Positions 14,499 to 23,000 of a DNA stretch of 23,739 bases are shown one piece after another (position 1 is the first letter of the stretch; the number at the start of each line of letters is the position of its first letter). The notes beneath the pieces were generated by a model, which saw only the letters and a program-made list of their open reading frames with translations, did no database searches and was not told where the DNA came from. Origin of the DNA: Bacillota bacterium (GTDB lineage Bacteria; Bacillota; Clostridia; Peptostreptococcales; Acidaminobacteraceae); the NCBI GenBank assembly GCA_023443345.1, contig JAEZUZ010000100.1:1-23739 (forward strand). Direction: 5' to 3'. Made by a program: the position numbers and the translations under genes.

Positions 14499-15857
14499 TT
14501 AAAGTGGATAAATTTTATATATATCTCCAGCGCCTACAGTAAAGAATATATTATCTTCATCTAGATTTTTTGCAATATTTCTTAGAGTTTGGAAGTCTTC
14601 GATATAGGTTGCATTATTACTTATAGTATTTATCTTTTTAACTAGTGCCTTAGAGCTAACTCCACTTAAATTTTCTTCTCTAGCAGCATATATATCAAGT
14701 ATATATAGCTTATCTACACCCTTAAAGCTCTCGGCAAAGCTTTCAAAAAGACTATGAGTTCTTGAATATGTATGAGGCTGAAATGCCATGTGCAATTTTT
14801 TAGTAGGATAGAATTCCTTTATTGCCTTAATCAATTCCTTTATTGCTGTAGGGTGATGAGCGTAGTCATCGTAGTAGAGAGTTGAATTTATCTTCTGTTT
14901 TAATTCAAATCTTCTATTTGCCCCTTTGAAATCTTTAAGAGCCTTGATTGTATCTTCATTTAAGCAACCAAGAGTATCTACTACACTTATTGCAGAGAGT
15001 GCATTGTATATATTGTACCTACCTGGAATTGAAAGTGTAATTAGGTATATAAATTTGCCATTCTTATATAGATCAAATATAGAGAATTTATCTTCATTTA
15101 CTCTTATATTCCTAGCAGTATAAGTTGCATCATTTTCTATTGCAAATCCTATTTTATTTATATTTAAACCATCAGTCACATCAACTACATTTTTATCATC
15201 ACAGTTCATGATGACTGTGCTATTTGGTCTCATTTTTTCTATAAATGTTCTGAAACTTTTCTTTATAGATTCGATATCGTCATAGAAATCTGTATGATCT
15301 AGTTCTATATTATTTAGAGTTGCAATATTTACATCAAAATCGTGATATGAATTTTTATATTCACATGTCTCATTTATTATTATGTCATCTTTTCCAAAGT
15401 AACAGTTGCCATCTAATTCAGGCACGTATGCACCAACAAAAATAGTTGGATCAAATTTAGAAGACTTCATCATAGTTGCAATCATTGAAGTTACAGTTGT
15501 CTTTCCGTGGACACCTGATACAGCAACGGAAGTACCAAAGTCCTCGGTTATTTTTCCCATAAATTCGCTTCTAGAATATAGAGGAATATTATTTTTCCTC
15601 GCATATTTCATTTCTGGATTTTCTTCATTAATAGCTGCTGAATATATTACTAAATCTGCATCTTTTATTAAATTTATATCGTGTCCGTGCTGGATTTTTA
15701 TTCCTAATTTAGATATAAGTTCTGTATTTTCATTTATATCTCTATCAGAGCCTGTCACTTTGTAATTATTTTTGTATAGGTATCTTGCTATTGCAGACAT
15801 ACCTATTCCGCCTATGGCTATTAGGTGGATATGTTTAATTGATTTATCAAGTTTCAT
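14499..15857 (-). CDS. murC: UDP-N-acetylmuramate--L-alanine ligase
   Basis: MurC adds L-alanine to UDP-MurNAc, the first step in building the peptidoglycan stem peptide. The 452-residue protein shows the Mur ligase layout. There is an N-terminal Rossmann-like domain (IAIGGIGMSAIARYL, 13-27, and VTGSDRD), the ATP loop GVHGKTT (115-121), ETCEYKNSY (163-171, a clostridial-style variant of the ExxEY motif), NIELDHTDFY (183-192), FKGANRRFE, YDDYAHHPTAI and FQPHTYSRT. It is the only gene on the minus strand here. It has its own promoter and a GAGG ribosome binding site and shares its upstream region with purR. A murC in this position, apart from the division and cell wall cluster, occurs in several Firmicutes. 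Confidence 0.96.
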   Translation of the reverse strand: MKLDKSIKHIHLIAIGGIGMSAIARYLYKNNYKVTGSDRDINENTELISKLGIKIQHGHDINLIKDADLVIYSAAINEENPEMKYARKNNIPLYSRSEFMGKITEDFGTSVAVSGVHGKTTVTSMIATMMKSSKFDPTIFVGAYVPELDGNCYFGKDDIIINETCEYKNSYHDFDVNIATLNNIELDHTDFYDDIESIKKSFRTFIEKMRPNSTVIMNCDDKNVVDVTDGLNINKIGFAIENDATYTARNIRVNEDKFSIFDLYKNGKFIYLITLSIPGRYNIYNALSAISVVDTLGCLNEDTIKALKDFKGANRRFELKQKINSTLYYDDYAHHPTAIKELIKAIKEFYPTKKLHMAFQPHTYSRTHSLFESFAESFKGVDKLYILDIYAAREENLSGVSSKALVKKINTISNNATYIEDFQTLRNIAKNLDEDNIFFTVGAGDIYKIYPL

Positions 15858-15873
15858 AAAAACCTCTGCAGGA

Positions 15874-15902
15874 ATTATAGCACAAATGCAAAGTTAAGAC
15901 AA
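15874..15902 (-). promoter_or_regulatory. Promoter of murC
   Basis: On the minus strand, TTGTCT (15902-15897) is 17 bases from TATAAT (15879-15874), with TG one base upstream of the -10 box. The -10 box ends 16 bases before the murC ATG, predicting a leader of only about 10 bases. Its -35 element overlaps that of the divergent purR promoter. Confidence 0.75.
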
Positions 15903-15926
15903 ATTTATATATGTTTGTGTTATAAT
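15896..15926 (+). promoter_or_regulatory. Promoter of purR-spoVG
   Basis: A perfect TATAAT (15921-15926) carries an extended TG (15918-15919). The best -35 candidate is AAGACA (15896-15901), at a long 19-base spacing, so the promoter probably relies on the extended -10 element. It ends 15 bases before the purR ATG. No PurBox-like sequence is visible. Confidence 0.65.
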
Positions 15927-15941
15927 ATTTCTGAGGTATAA

Positions 15942-16745
15942 ATGAAACGAAGTAGCAGAATTGCACTACTTACAAATTTTTTAAGCAGATATCCAATGAA
16001 GCAGTTTACCTTAAATACTTTCTCAAATATGGTAAACTCAGCTAAGACATCGATTTATGAAGATATAGATATAATCAGAGAGGCGATAGAAGAAAATAAT
16101 TTAGGAACTATCGAATCTAGCCTTGGAGCTTCAGGAGGAGTTAGATATGTGCCTTCTCTTAGTGAAGAAGTTCTCTATAATTCACTTATTGAAATTAAAG
16201 ATAAGCTATCTGATCCTAGAAGAAGAGTGCTAGATGAATATATCTATTGTTCTGATATTCTTTCAAATCCAGATCATTTAAAGGTCATTGCAGCATTTTT
16301 CCTTAGACATATTGAGCAGAAGGTAGATGCAGTTTTAACTGTTGAGACTAGAGGAATATGTCTGGCATATGCACTGGCAGAACTATTAAATGTAAATGTA
16401 GTTGTAGCTAGAAAGCAAAATAGTATTTCTGAAGGAAATAGTATAAGTGTTCACTATAAAAGTAAATCATCTAAGGCGCTTAAAACTATGTATGTCAGTA
16501 AGCTTAATCACTCAGTATTTAAAAATGTTGTAATTGTAGATGCTTTCTCAAGGGCAGGTGGCACTATTTTAGGTCTTAAAATGTTAGCTAATGAACTTGG
16601 AGCAAGTGTCCACAAATCATTTGTATTTATGAGAGAAAAAAGTGATATAGTTGATGATATAATTGGAGTATACGAATTAAAGAAGTCGCTTGAAATAGAG
16701 TTTCAAAGTTATATCAATGAATTAATGAGAGGTAAGAAATGTTAA
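15942..16745 (+). CDS. purR: PurR-type purine operon regulator
   Basis: Gram-positive PurR has an N-terminal winged helix and a phosphoribosyltransferase-like domain that senses PRPP; it represses purine genes. The N-terminal region (RSSRIALLTNFLSRYP and the AKTSIYEDIDIIR helix) and the LGASGGVRYVPS segment match the family. The effector domain includes VETRGICLAYALAELL, VVARKQNSISEGNSISVHY and the PRPP motif at 196-208. That motif reads VVIVDAFSRAGGT where B. subtilis has two consecutive Asp residues; here the second is A201. The protein is 267 residues, close to the B. subtilis length (285). It overlaps spoVG by 7 bases. The usual intervening gene yabJ is absent. The order purR-spoVG-glmU-prs-pth-mfd strongly supports the assignment. 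Confidence 0.92.
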   Translation: MKRSSRIALLTNFLSRYPMKQFTLNTFSNMVNSAKTSIYEDIDIIREAIEENNLGTIESSLGASGGVRYVPSLSEEVLYNSLIEIKDKLSDPRRRVLDEYIYCSDILSNPDHLKVIAAFFLRHIEQKVDAVLTVETRGICLAYALAELLNVNVVVARKQNSISEGNSISVHYKSKSSKALKTMYVSKLNHSVFKNVVIVDAFSRAGGTILGLKMLANELGASVHKSFVFMREKSDIVDDIIGVYELKKSLEIEFQSYINELMRGKKC

Positions 16746-17098
16746 ATATAACAAATGTCAGTCTAAAGTTATTAAATCAAGATGAACTTAAGTTAAAGGC
16801 AGTTGCAACTATTACTATTGATGGTTGTTTTGTAGTTCGTGGAATTAAGGTTATTGAGGGTTCAGCGGGTCTATTTGTGGGAATGCCTAATAGAAAACAC
16901 AAGAATTCTTTTAAGGATATAGCTCATCCAGTAGACAATGAAACACGCAATCAGATCCATACTCTTGTCCTTGAGAAGTACCATGAAGCTTTAAATAGCA
17001 ATAATTCTAGTGCAACTTCAATTTTATCTGATATAGAAGATGAGAACGACTATGAAGATTTTCAGACTGAAGAGTTAGGAGAAGCTACAACACTATAG
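16739..17098 (+). CDS. spoVG: SpoVG-family nucleic-acid-binding regulator
   Basis: SpoVG proteins bind DNA and RNA and regulate division, virulence or sporulation depending on the host; they are common in non-sporing Firmicutes too. The core (1-85) has the family pattern: ITNVSLKLL, LKAVATITIDGCFVVRGIKVIEG, GLFVGMPNRKHKNSFKDIAHPV and the TRNQIHTLVLEKYHEAL helix. A low-complexity Asn/Ser and acidic tail (about 87-119, with SDIEDENDYEDFQTEE) follows, as in other SpoVG proteins, and ends at TTL. The ATG overlaps the purR end by 7 bases, with AGAGG upstream, so translation is coupled. The stop codon is part of a terminator-like hairpin. Confidence 0.95.
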   Translation: MLNITNVSLKLLNQDELKLKAVATITIDGCFVVRGIKVIEGSAGLFVGMPNRKHKNSFKDIAHPVDNETRNQIHTLVLEKYHEALNSNNSSATSILSDIEDENDYEDFQTEELGEATTL

Positions 17099-17124
17099 AG
17101 ATCTTTTTTAGGATCTCTTTTTTT
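17097..17124 (+). terminator. Terminator-like hairpin between spoVG and glmU
   Basis: AGAGATC (17097-17103), which overlaps the spoVG stop codon, pairs with GATCTCT (17112-17118) around an 8-base loop. Seven T bases (17118-17124) follow. The glmU ribosome binding site (CTGAGG, 17125-17130) begins at once, leaving no room for a separate promoter, so this is probably a partial terminator or attenuator. Confidence 0.8.
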
Positions 17125-17135
17125 CTGAGGTATTT

Positions 17136-18494
17136 ATGAGAAATGTAATGATTTTGGCAGCGGGAAAAGGAACTCGCATGCAGTCAAAGAAGAATAAACT
17201 CGTTCACAAGATACTTGGCAAGGAAGTTGTAAATTATACAGTTGATCTTGCTAAAGAAGTTGCTCAAAATATTGTTGCAATAGTGAACGATGATGATGAA
17301 GAAACAAAAAAGTCAATTCATGGAGTAAAATTTGCATATCAAAGGGAGAGACTTGGTACAGCTAATGCAGTAAGTTCAGGTCTAGATTTGATAGAAGAAG
17401 GTATGCTTCTAATATTAGCTGGGGATACCCCTTGTTTTAAATTAGAAACTATCAATGGTATGCTTGAATATCACAGAGATAACGGAAGTGACTTGACAGT
17501 GCTTGGGTGCGAAATGGAAGACCCCACTGGTTATGGAAGACTAATTCTTGAGAACAATCAACTTGTAAGGATAGTTGAGCATAGAGATGCCAATGAACAA
17601 GAGAGAAAAGTCAAATTGATAAATACTGGGGTTATGTTATTTGATGTCAAAAAATTAAAGCAACATATTTCAGAGATAAAGAATAATAATGCACAGAAAG
17701 AATATTATTTAACAGACATTATCGAAATCTTCAACAGCTATAAGTACAAAGTTTTATCTTATATTACAGATGATTTCAATCAGACAGTTGGAATAAATAG
17801 TAGAGAGCAATTAAGTCAAGCTCAAGAAATACTCTTAGATAGAATTAGAAAACACTGGCTAAATAAGGGTGTTACTATGGTAATGCCGCATACGATATAT
17901 ATCGAGCCTACAGTAGAATTATCAAGAGATTGCATAATAGAGCAGGGAGCAATACTAAGAGGAAATACTCTTATAGAAGAAGATGTAGTTATAGGAGCTT
18001 ATTCAGAAATTATAGATTCAAAAATCTCTAATGGAACTACTATTGAGAGATCAGTAATAAAGAACTCTACAATTGGCAAAAATAATATAATAGGTCCCTA
18101 TGCCTATATTAGACCTAATACAACTACTATGGATAGTGTTAAAATTGGAGACTTTGTTGAACTTAAGAATGCAACAATTGGTTCAAAGACAAAGGTTCCA
18201 CATCTAAGTTATGTAGGAGATGCAGACTTAGATGAGTCAATAAATGTAGGTTGTGGAACTATTTTTGTAAATTATGATGGAGTAAATAAACATAGATCAC
18301 ATGTAGGAAAAAACAGCTTTATAGGTTGCAATACAAATATTATATCTCCTGTAAACTTAGAAGAAGATACTTTTATAGCAGCTGGAACTACAATTACAAA
18401 GGATGTCCCTAAGGGATCTCTTGCAATAGATAAAAACAATGTCGTTTATAAAGAAGATGGATACTATCATATAAAGGGGAAAAAAGATGTCTAA
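17136..18494 (+). CDS. glmU: Bifunctional GlcN-1-P acetyltransferase / GlcNAc-1-P uridyltransferase
   Basis: GlmU makes UDP-GlcNAc, the precursor of peptidoglycan and other wall polymers. The N-terminal half is a nucleotidyltransferase: LAAGKGTRM (7-15), QRERLGTANAV (69-79), GDTP (96-99), TGYGRL and VEHRDANEQE. From about residue 255 a left-handed beta helix of hexapeptide repeats carries the acetyltransferase site, with catalytic H356 (VPHLSYVGDAD), NYDGVNK and the final AAGTTITKDVP. The length of 452 is normal. The start has CTGAGG 5 bases upstream, directly after the terminator-like hairpin. It overlaps prs by 8 bases. UDP-GlcNAc supply links it functionally to the nearby murC. Confidence 0.97.
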   Translation: MRNVMILAAGKGTRMQSKKNKLVHKILGKEVVNYTVDLAKEVAQNIVAIVNDDDEETKKSIHGVKFAYQRERLGTANAVSSGLDLIEEGMLLILAGDTPCFKLETINGMLEYHRDNGSDLTVLGCEMEDPTGYGRLILENNQLVRIVEHRDANEQERKVKLINTGVMLFDVKKLKQHISEIKNNNAQKEYYLTDIIEIFNSYKYKVLSYITDDFNQTVGINSREQLSQAQEILLDRIRKHWLNKGVTMVMPHTIYIEPTVELSRDCIIEQGAILRGNTLIEEDVVIGAYSEIIDSKISNGTTIERSVIKNSTIGKNNIIGPYAYIRPNTTTMDSVKIGDFVELKNATIGSKTKVPHLSYVGDADLDESINVGCGTIFVNYDGVNKHRSHVGKNSFIGCNTNIISPVNLEEDTFIAAGTTITKDVPKGSLAIDKNNVVYKEDGYYHIKGKKDV

Positions 18495-19437
18495 AAAGCA
18501 AGAAAAAGCAATAATATTTAGTGCCAACGCAAGTGTCAAATTAGCTCAGAAAATTTGTGATTATCTGGGACTTGAGCTTGGTAATGCTAAAGTTTCTACA
18601 TTTAGCGATGGTGAGATCTCTGTACATATAGAACAGAGTGTAAGAGGAAAGGACGTATTTATAGTTCAGTCTACAGCACCACCAGATGTAAATACAAATA
18701 TAATGGAGTTATTAATCATGATTGATGCCTTTAAGAGAGCTTCTGCTAGCACAATTACAGCAGTAATTCCCTACTATGGCTATGCAAGGCAGGACAGAAA
18801 AGCAAAGGCAAGAGATCCAATTAGTGCTAAATTAGTTGCAGATTTACTTCAGACAGCTGGAGCAAATAGAGTTCTTACTATGGACCTACACGCTGCCCAA
18901 ATTCAAGGGTATTTCAATATTCCTGTAGACCATCTTTTAGGTCAACCAATTTTAGCAGAGTACTTAAAGAGCAAGAAATTGGAAGACACAGTGATAGTTT
19001 CTCCAGACTTTGGTTCAGTTACTAGAGCCAGGGACTTTGCAAAATTACTTGATTCAAGAGTTGCTATCATTGAAAAGAGAAGACCTAAGGCAAACGAAAT
19101 GGAAATAATGAGCATCATTGGTGAAGTAAAGGATAAAAATGTAATCATTGTAGATGATATGATAGATACAGCAGGAACCATTACTAAGGCAGCATTTGCA
19201 CTTAAAGATATGGGAGCTAAATCCGTTATAGCATGTGCAACTCATGCTGTACTATCTGGACCTGCTATTGAAAGATTAAAAGATTCGCCTATTGATGAAC
19301 TTGTACTTCTTGATACTATAGAATTGCCAGAAGAGAAAAAATTTGATAGAGTTACTACTCTTACAACTTCAAAGTTATTTGCTGAAGCACTTCTTAGAAT
19401 ATATAGAAATGATTCAGTATCTGAACTTTTTAAGTAG
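18487..19437 (+). CDS. prs: Ribose-phosphate pyrophosphokinase (PRPP synthase)
   Basis: Prs makes PRPP from ribose-5-phosphate and ATP for purine, pyrimidine, NAD, His and Trp synthesis; PRPP is the effector of PurR, encoded three genes upstream. The 316-residue protein has class I PRPP synthase motifs: FSDGEISVHIEQSVRG, YYGYARQDRKAKARDPISAKLVA, MDLHAAQIQGYFNIPVDHL, PDFGSVTRARDFAK, and the PRPP-binding VIIVDDMIDTAGTI (near 220-233). The ATG lies in the last codons of glmU with an AAAGGGG site upstream, and the frame overlaps by 8 bases. The ctc gene found between prs and pth in B. subtilis is absent; pth follows after 5 bases. Confidence 0.98.
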   Translation: MSKKQEKAIIFSANASVKLAQKICDYLGLELGNAKVSTFSDGEISVHIEQSVRGKDVFIVQSTAPPDVNTNIMELLIMIDAFKRASASTITAVIPYYGYARQDRKAKARDPISAKLVADLLQTAGANRVLTMDLHAAQIQGYFNIPVDHLLGQPILAEYLKSKKLEDTVIVSPDFGSVTRARDFAKLLDSRVAIIEKRRPKANEMEIMSIIGEVKDKNVIIVDDMIDTAGTITKAAFALKDMGAKSVIACATHAVLSGPAIERLKDSPIDELVLLDTIELPEEKKFDRVTTLTTSKLFAEALLRIYRNDSVSELFK

Positions 19438-19442
19438 GTATC

Positions 19443-20012
19443 ATGAAGTTAATATGTGGACTTGGTAATCCTGGAAAGAAATATGCCCATACAAAGCACA
19501 ATGTGGGCTTTCTTTTATTGGATAGGTATGCTAGAGAGAACAACTTCAAAATAGATACTATAAAATTTAAATCTCTAATGGCTAAAGTAAATATAAGGGG
19601 AGAGCAGGTAATATTTTTAAAACCCCAGACATATATGAACTTAAGTGGAGAAGCTATAAGAGATGTCATAAATTACTTTAAAATTGATCTTGAAGATGTG
19701 CTTATAATATATGACGATATAGATATAGAGGTTGGTACCATTAGGATTAGAAAAAAAGGTTCAGCAGGAACTCACAATGGGATGAGAAACATACTATATC
19801 ACTTAAGGTCAGAAGATTTTCCTAGAATGAGGATTGGAATTTCTAGAGATAAAAAAATCGATCTTAAGATAGATGTCCTTAATAATTTTAGCAAAGAAGA
19901 GGCACTCATTATTAATAAGGTCTTTGATGCATCAGTAAAGGCTATTGATGAGTTTATAGTAAATGGTGTTGATTCAACAATGAATAAATTTAATGGAAAA
20001 GTAGATGTATAA
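19443..20012 (+). CDS. pth: Peptidyl-tRNA hydrolase
   Basis: Pth releases tRNA from peptidyl-tRNA that dropped off the ribosome and is essential in most bacteria. The 189-residue protein has the standard motifs: GLGNPGKKYAHTKHNVGF (with GLGNPG at 6-11 and catalytic H19/H20 region), LKPQTYMNLSGEAI, YDDIDIEVG, and GSAGTHNGMRNILYHL with FPRMRIGI. The start lies 5 bases after the prs stop, with only a short GTAGGTAT region as ribosome binding site. It overlaps mfd by 8 bases. In B. subtilis the same gene (spoVC) also precedes mfd after a small gene; that small gene is missing here. Confidence 0.97.
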   Translation: MKLICGLGNPGKKYAHTKHNVGFLLLDRYARENNFKIDTIKFKSLMAKVNIRGEQVIFLKPQTYMNLSGEAIRDVINYFKIDLEDVLIIYDDIDIEVGTIRIRKKGSAGTHNGMRNILYHLRSEDFPRMRIGISRDKKIDLKIDVLNNFSKEEALIINKVFDASVKAIDEFIVNGVDSTMNKFNGKVDV

Positions 20013-23000
20013 TATAGAAATTATTGAAAGTTTAAAAGAAAGAGAAAGTAAAAATATATATGGTATATCTAGAGAACACTCAGCATTTTTTTTAGCAGAG
20101 TGTTTTTTTCCGGTGCTTGTTGTACTTCCAAATAAGTCTACTCTTAATACTTTAAAGGAATCACTTACTGCTGTAGGAAAAGATGTACTTGTGTTAGATG
20201 AACTTACTATGACTTTTTATAAAGATGTGCATTCATCAGGAGACTTATATTATCAGAGAGCTTCATTTATTTCACACTTACTTAGTAAGGACAATTATAT
20301 ATATTTAATTACAATAGAGAACTTGATGCAATCAATTCCTCTTAGAAAGGAATTTATAAAGTACAATTTTAAAGTTGACTACAGCACACAAATTGATACG
20401 AGGGAATTAGCAAGAAAACTCGTATTAAATGGCTATGAAGAGACTTTTCAAGTTCAAAAGCCTCATGACTTTAGTATAAGGGGCTCAATCATAGATATAT
20501 TTCCACCTAAGAATGTATATCCAATAAGACTTGAGTTGTTTGCAGATGAGATAGATTCAATGAGATTATTTGATCCTCTTAGTCAATTAAGTATTGAAAA
20601 TATAGAGAGCTTCGAAATAACTAAGTCAAATGAGGCATACTTATTGCCTCAAGATATAGAAGAGATTGAAAAACTGGGATACAATTACTCCCAAATAATT
20701 GAAAATGAAAGTAGATTTTATCCACTTATAAAAGAGACTACTTCTCTTCTTGACTATATAGATATACCTCTTGTTGTCTTTGATCTAAAACAGATAGAAA
20801 ATCAAGCAAAGCAAATAGATGAAGACTATCTAATTATGCTAAATGATGCAATAGAAAAAGGCAGTGCAATTGATCAAGAAGATAGAAGGTGGATTAAGAG
20901 TGAAATTATAGTTAGAGAATTAAAGAAAAGTTTCACCCTAAATATAGAACATGACATTTCTGACAATTTAAATTATTCAAGCAGAAAGGCACACTTTTAT
21001 GAAGGGAAGTGGAACGATTTCTTTGTAGATATAAATCAGCTCATAAGAAGGGGATACTCAATAAATCTATATTTCTCTAAGGAGAAGAAGGAAGCTTTTA
21101 TAGAAGAAGCAAATCAGAGAAATTTTTCTCTTAGAAATATTTCATTTTTAGAGGGGCCACTATACGCTGGATTTATTGATGATAAGAAATTTATTGCCAA
21201 TTTTTCAGAGAAAAACTTATTTAATAGAGTTCCCAAGAAGAAGACAAGACATAAAAAACTTGAAAATACTAAGGCCATATCCAGTATTGAAGATCTAAAA
21301 AAAGGCGAGTATGTAGTGCATGTAGACTACGGGATTGGTCTATATAATGGAGTTGTAAGAAAAGAATACGACTTAGTTATGAGGGACTTTGTCTCTATTA
21401 CATATAAAGATGGAGATGAGCTATTTGTACCAACTCAAAATATAGGTCTAATTCATAGATATGTTGGAAGTAGACCTCAGCTAACAAAACTTGGGAATTC
21501 GTCTTGGCAGCAGAAGAAATCCAAGGCAAAAAAACACTTAGAAGATATTTCAGATGAACTTATAGATCTATATTCAAAAAGACTAAATACAAAGGGATTT
21601 GCTTTTTCAAAGGATGCAGCTTGGCAGAAAGAGTTTGAGGACGATTTTCCTTATCAAGAAACAGATGATCAGTTGAGAGTTATTGAAGAAATCAAGACAG
21701 ACATGCAAAGACAATATCCCATGGATAGGGTTCTATGTGGAGATGTAGGTGTAGGAAAGACTGAAGTAGCTATGAGAGCTATGTTTAAGGCTGTTCTTGA
21801 TGGAAAACAAGTTGCATTTTTGGTTCCAACAACAATTCTATGTATGCAACATGAGAAAACACTCAGGGACAGATTTAAGGGTTATCCAGTAAAAATAGCT
21901 TCATATAGCAGACTTATAAAGGGAAATAAGGCAAAGGAAGTAAGAGAGGGTCTTAAGCTTGGAAACATTGACATAGTTGTAGGAACTCATAAGCTACTAT
22001 CTAAGGAAATTGAATTTAGCGACTTAGGTCTTTTTGTAATTGATGAAGAGCAGAGATTTGGAGTTAAGCAGAAAGAAGCTATAAGATCTAAAAAAGTAAA
22101 TGTAGATACCCTATCACTCAGTGCTACCCCAATACCCAGAACTCTACAGATGAGTATAAGTGGCATTAGAGATATGAGTTTAATACTTGAAGTTCCAAAG
22201 GATAGATTTCCAATTCAGACATATCTTATGCCCTTTGAAATTGAAAAAGTAAAATATGCTATAGAGAAGGAAGTATCAAGAGGCGGTCAAGTATACTACG
22301 TCTACAATAGAGTTGGAGGAATAGAAAATATCACAGATATGTTATCTCGAGCCCTTCCAGAAGTAAGTTTTACTTATTGTCATGGTCAGATGAGTGAAAA
22401 AGATATAGAAAATAGAATAAGTGAATTTATTGAAAAGAAATTCGATGTACTTATATCTACTACAATAATTGAGACAGGTATGGATTTGGAAAATGTAAAT
22501 ACCATAATTATGCATAATGCAACTCAGTTAGGGCTTTCCCAACTATATCAGCTAAGGGGCAGAGTTGGAAGAAGCAATCAACTCGCTTATTGCTATCTCT
22601 TTTATCCAAGTGAAACAATAGTTACTCAGGAGGCTCTAAATAGACTTGAGACTATTAGGGAATATACAGACTTTGGAAGTGGATATAAAATTGCACTTAG
22701 AGATTTAGAGTTAAGAGGAGCAGGCAGCATTATAGGTGCAGAGCAATCTGGACACTTTGAACAAATCGGGTATGAACTGTATATGCAACTTCTAACAGAT
22801 ACAATAAAGGAGAAGAGAAATGTTGAAAGTCCTGTGAGAAAGGCAGTAAAAATTGATATTCCAATAAGTGCCTTTATAAGAGAGGATTATATAAACAACG
22901 AATCTGTTAGAGTTCACTACTATCACAGGCTATCAAATATAGAATCCTATGAGGAATTGATAGAAATCGAGAATGAACTTATAGATAGATTTGGAACTCT

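Larger units (their letters stand above)
15874..15926. repeat. Near-perfect inverted repeat spanning the murC and purR promoters
   Basis: ATTATAGCACAAA (15874-15886) and TTTGTGTTATAAT (15914-15926) are reverse complements at 12 of 13 positions, separated by 27 bases and centred at 15900. Each arm contains the extended -10 element of one divergent promoter, but the match extends beyond it (TTTGTG upstream of the box). Confidence 0.8.

Noticed and set aside
14926..15765. Two + strand open frames inside the murC region (14926-15123 and 15406-15765)
   Set aside because: They are shadows of murC, which is fully supported by its motifs on the minus strand; neither has a ribosome binding site or a recognisable product.
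15858..15941. PurBox operator upstream of purR
   Set aside because: No CCGAAC-like core or its complement occurs in the intergenic region.
16960..17000. Internal promoter in spoVG (TTGAGA near 16970 with TAAATA downstream) that could drive glmU
   Set aside because: The spacing is about 15 bases and the -10 match is poor, so it is not listed as a feature, although it cannot be excluded by eye.
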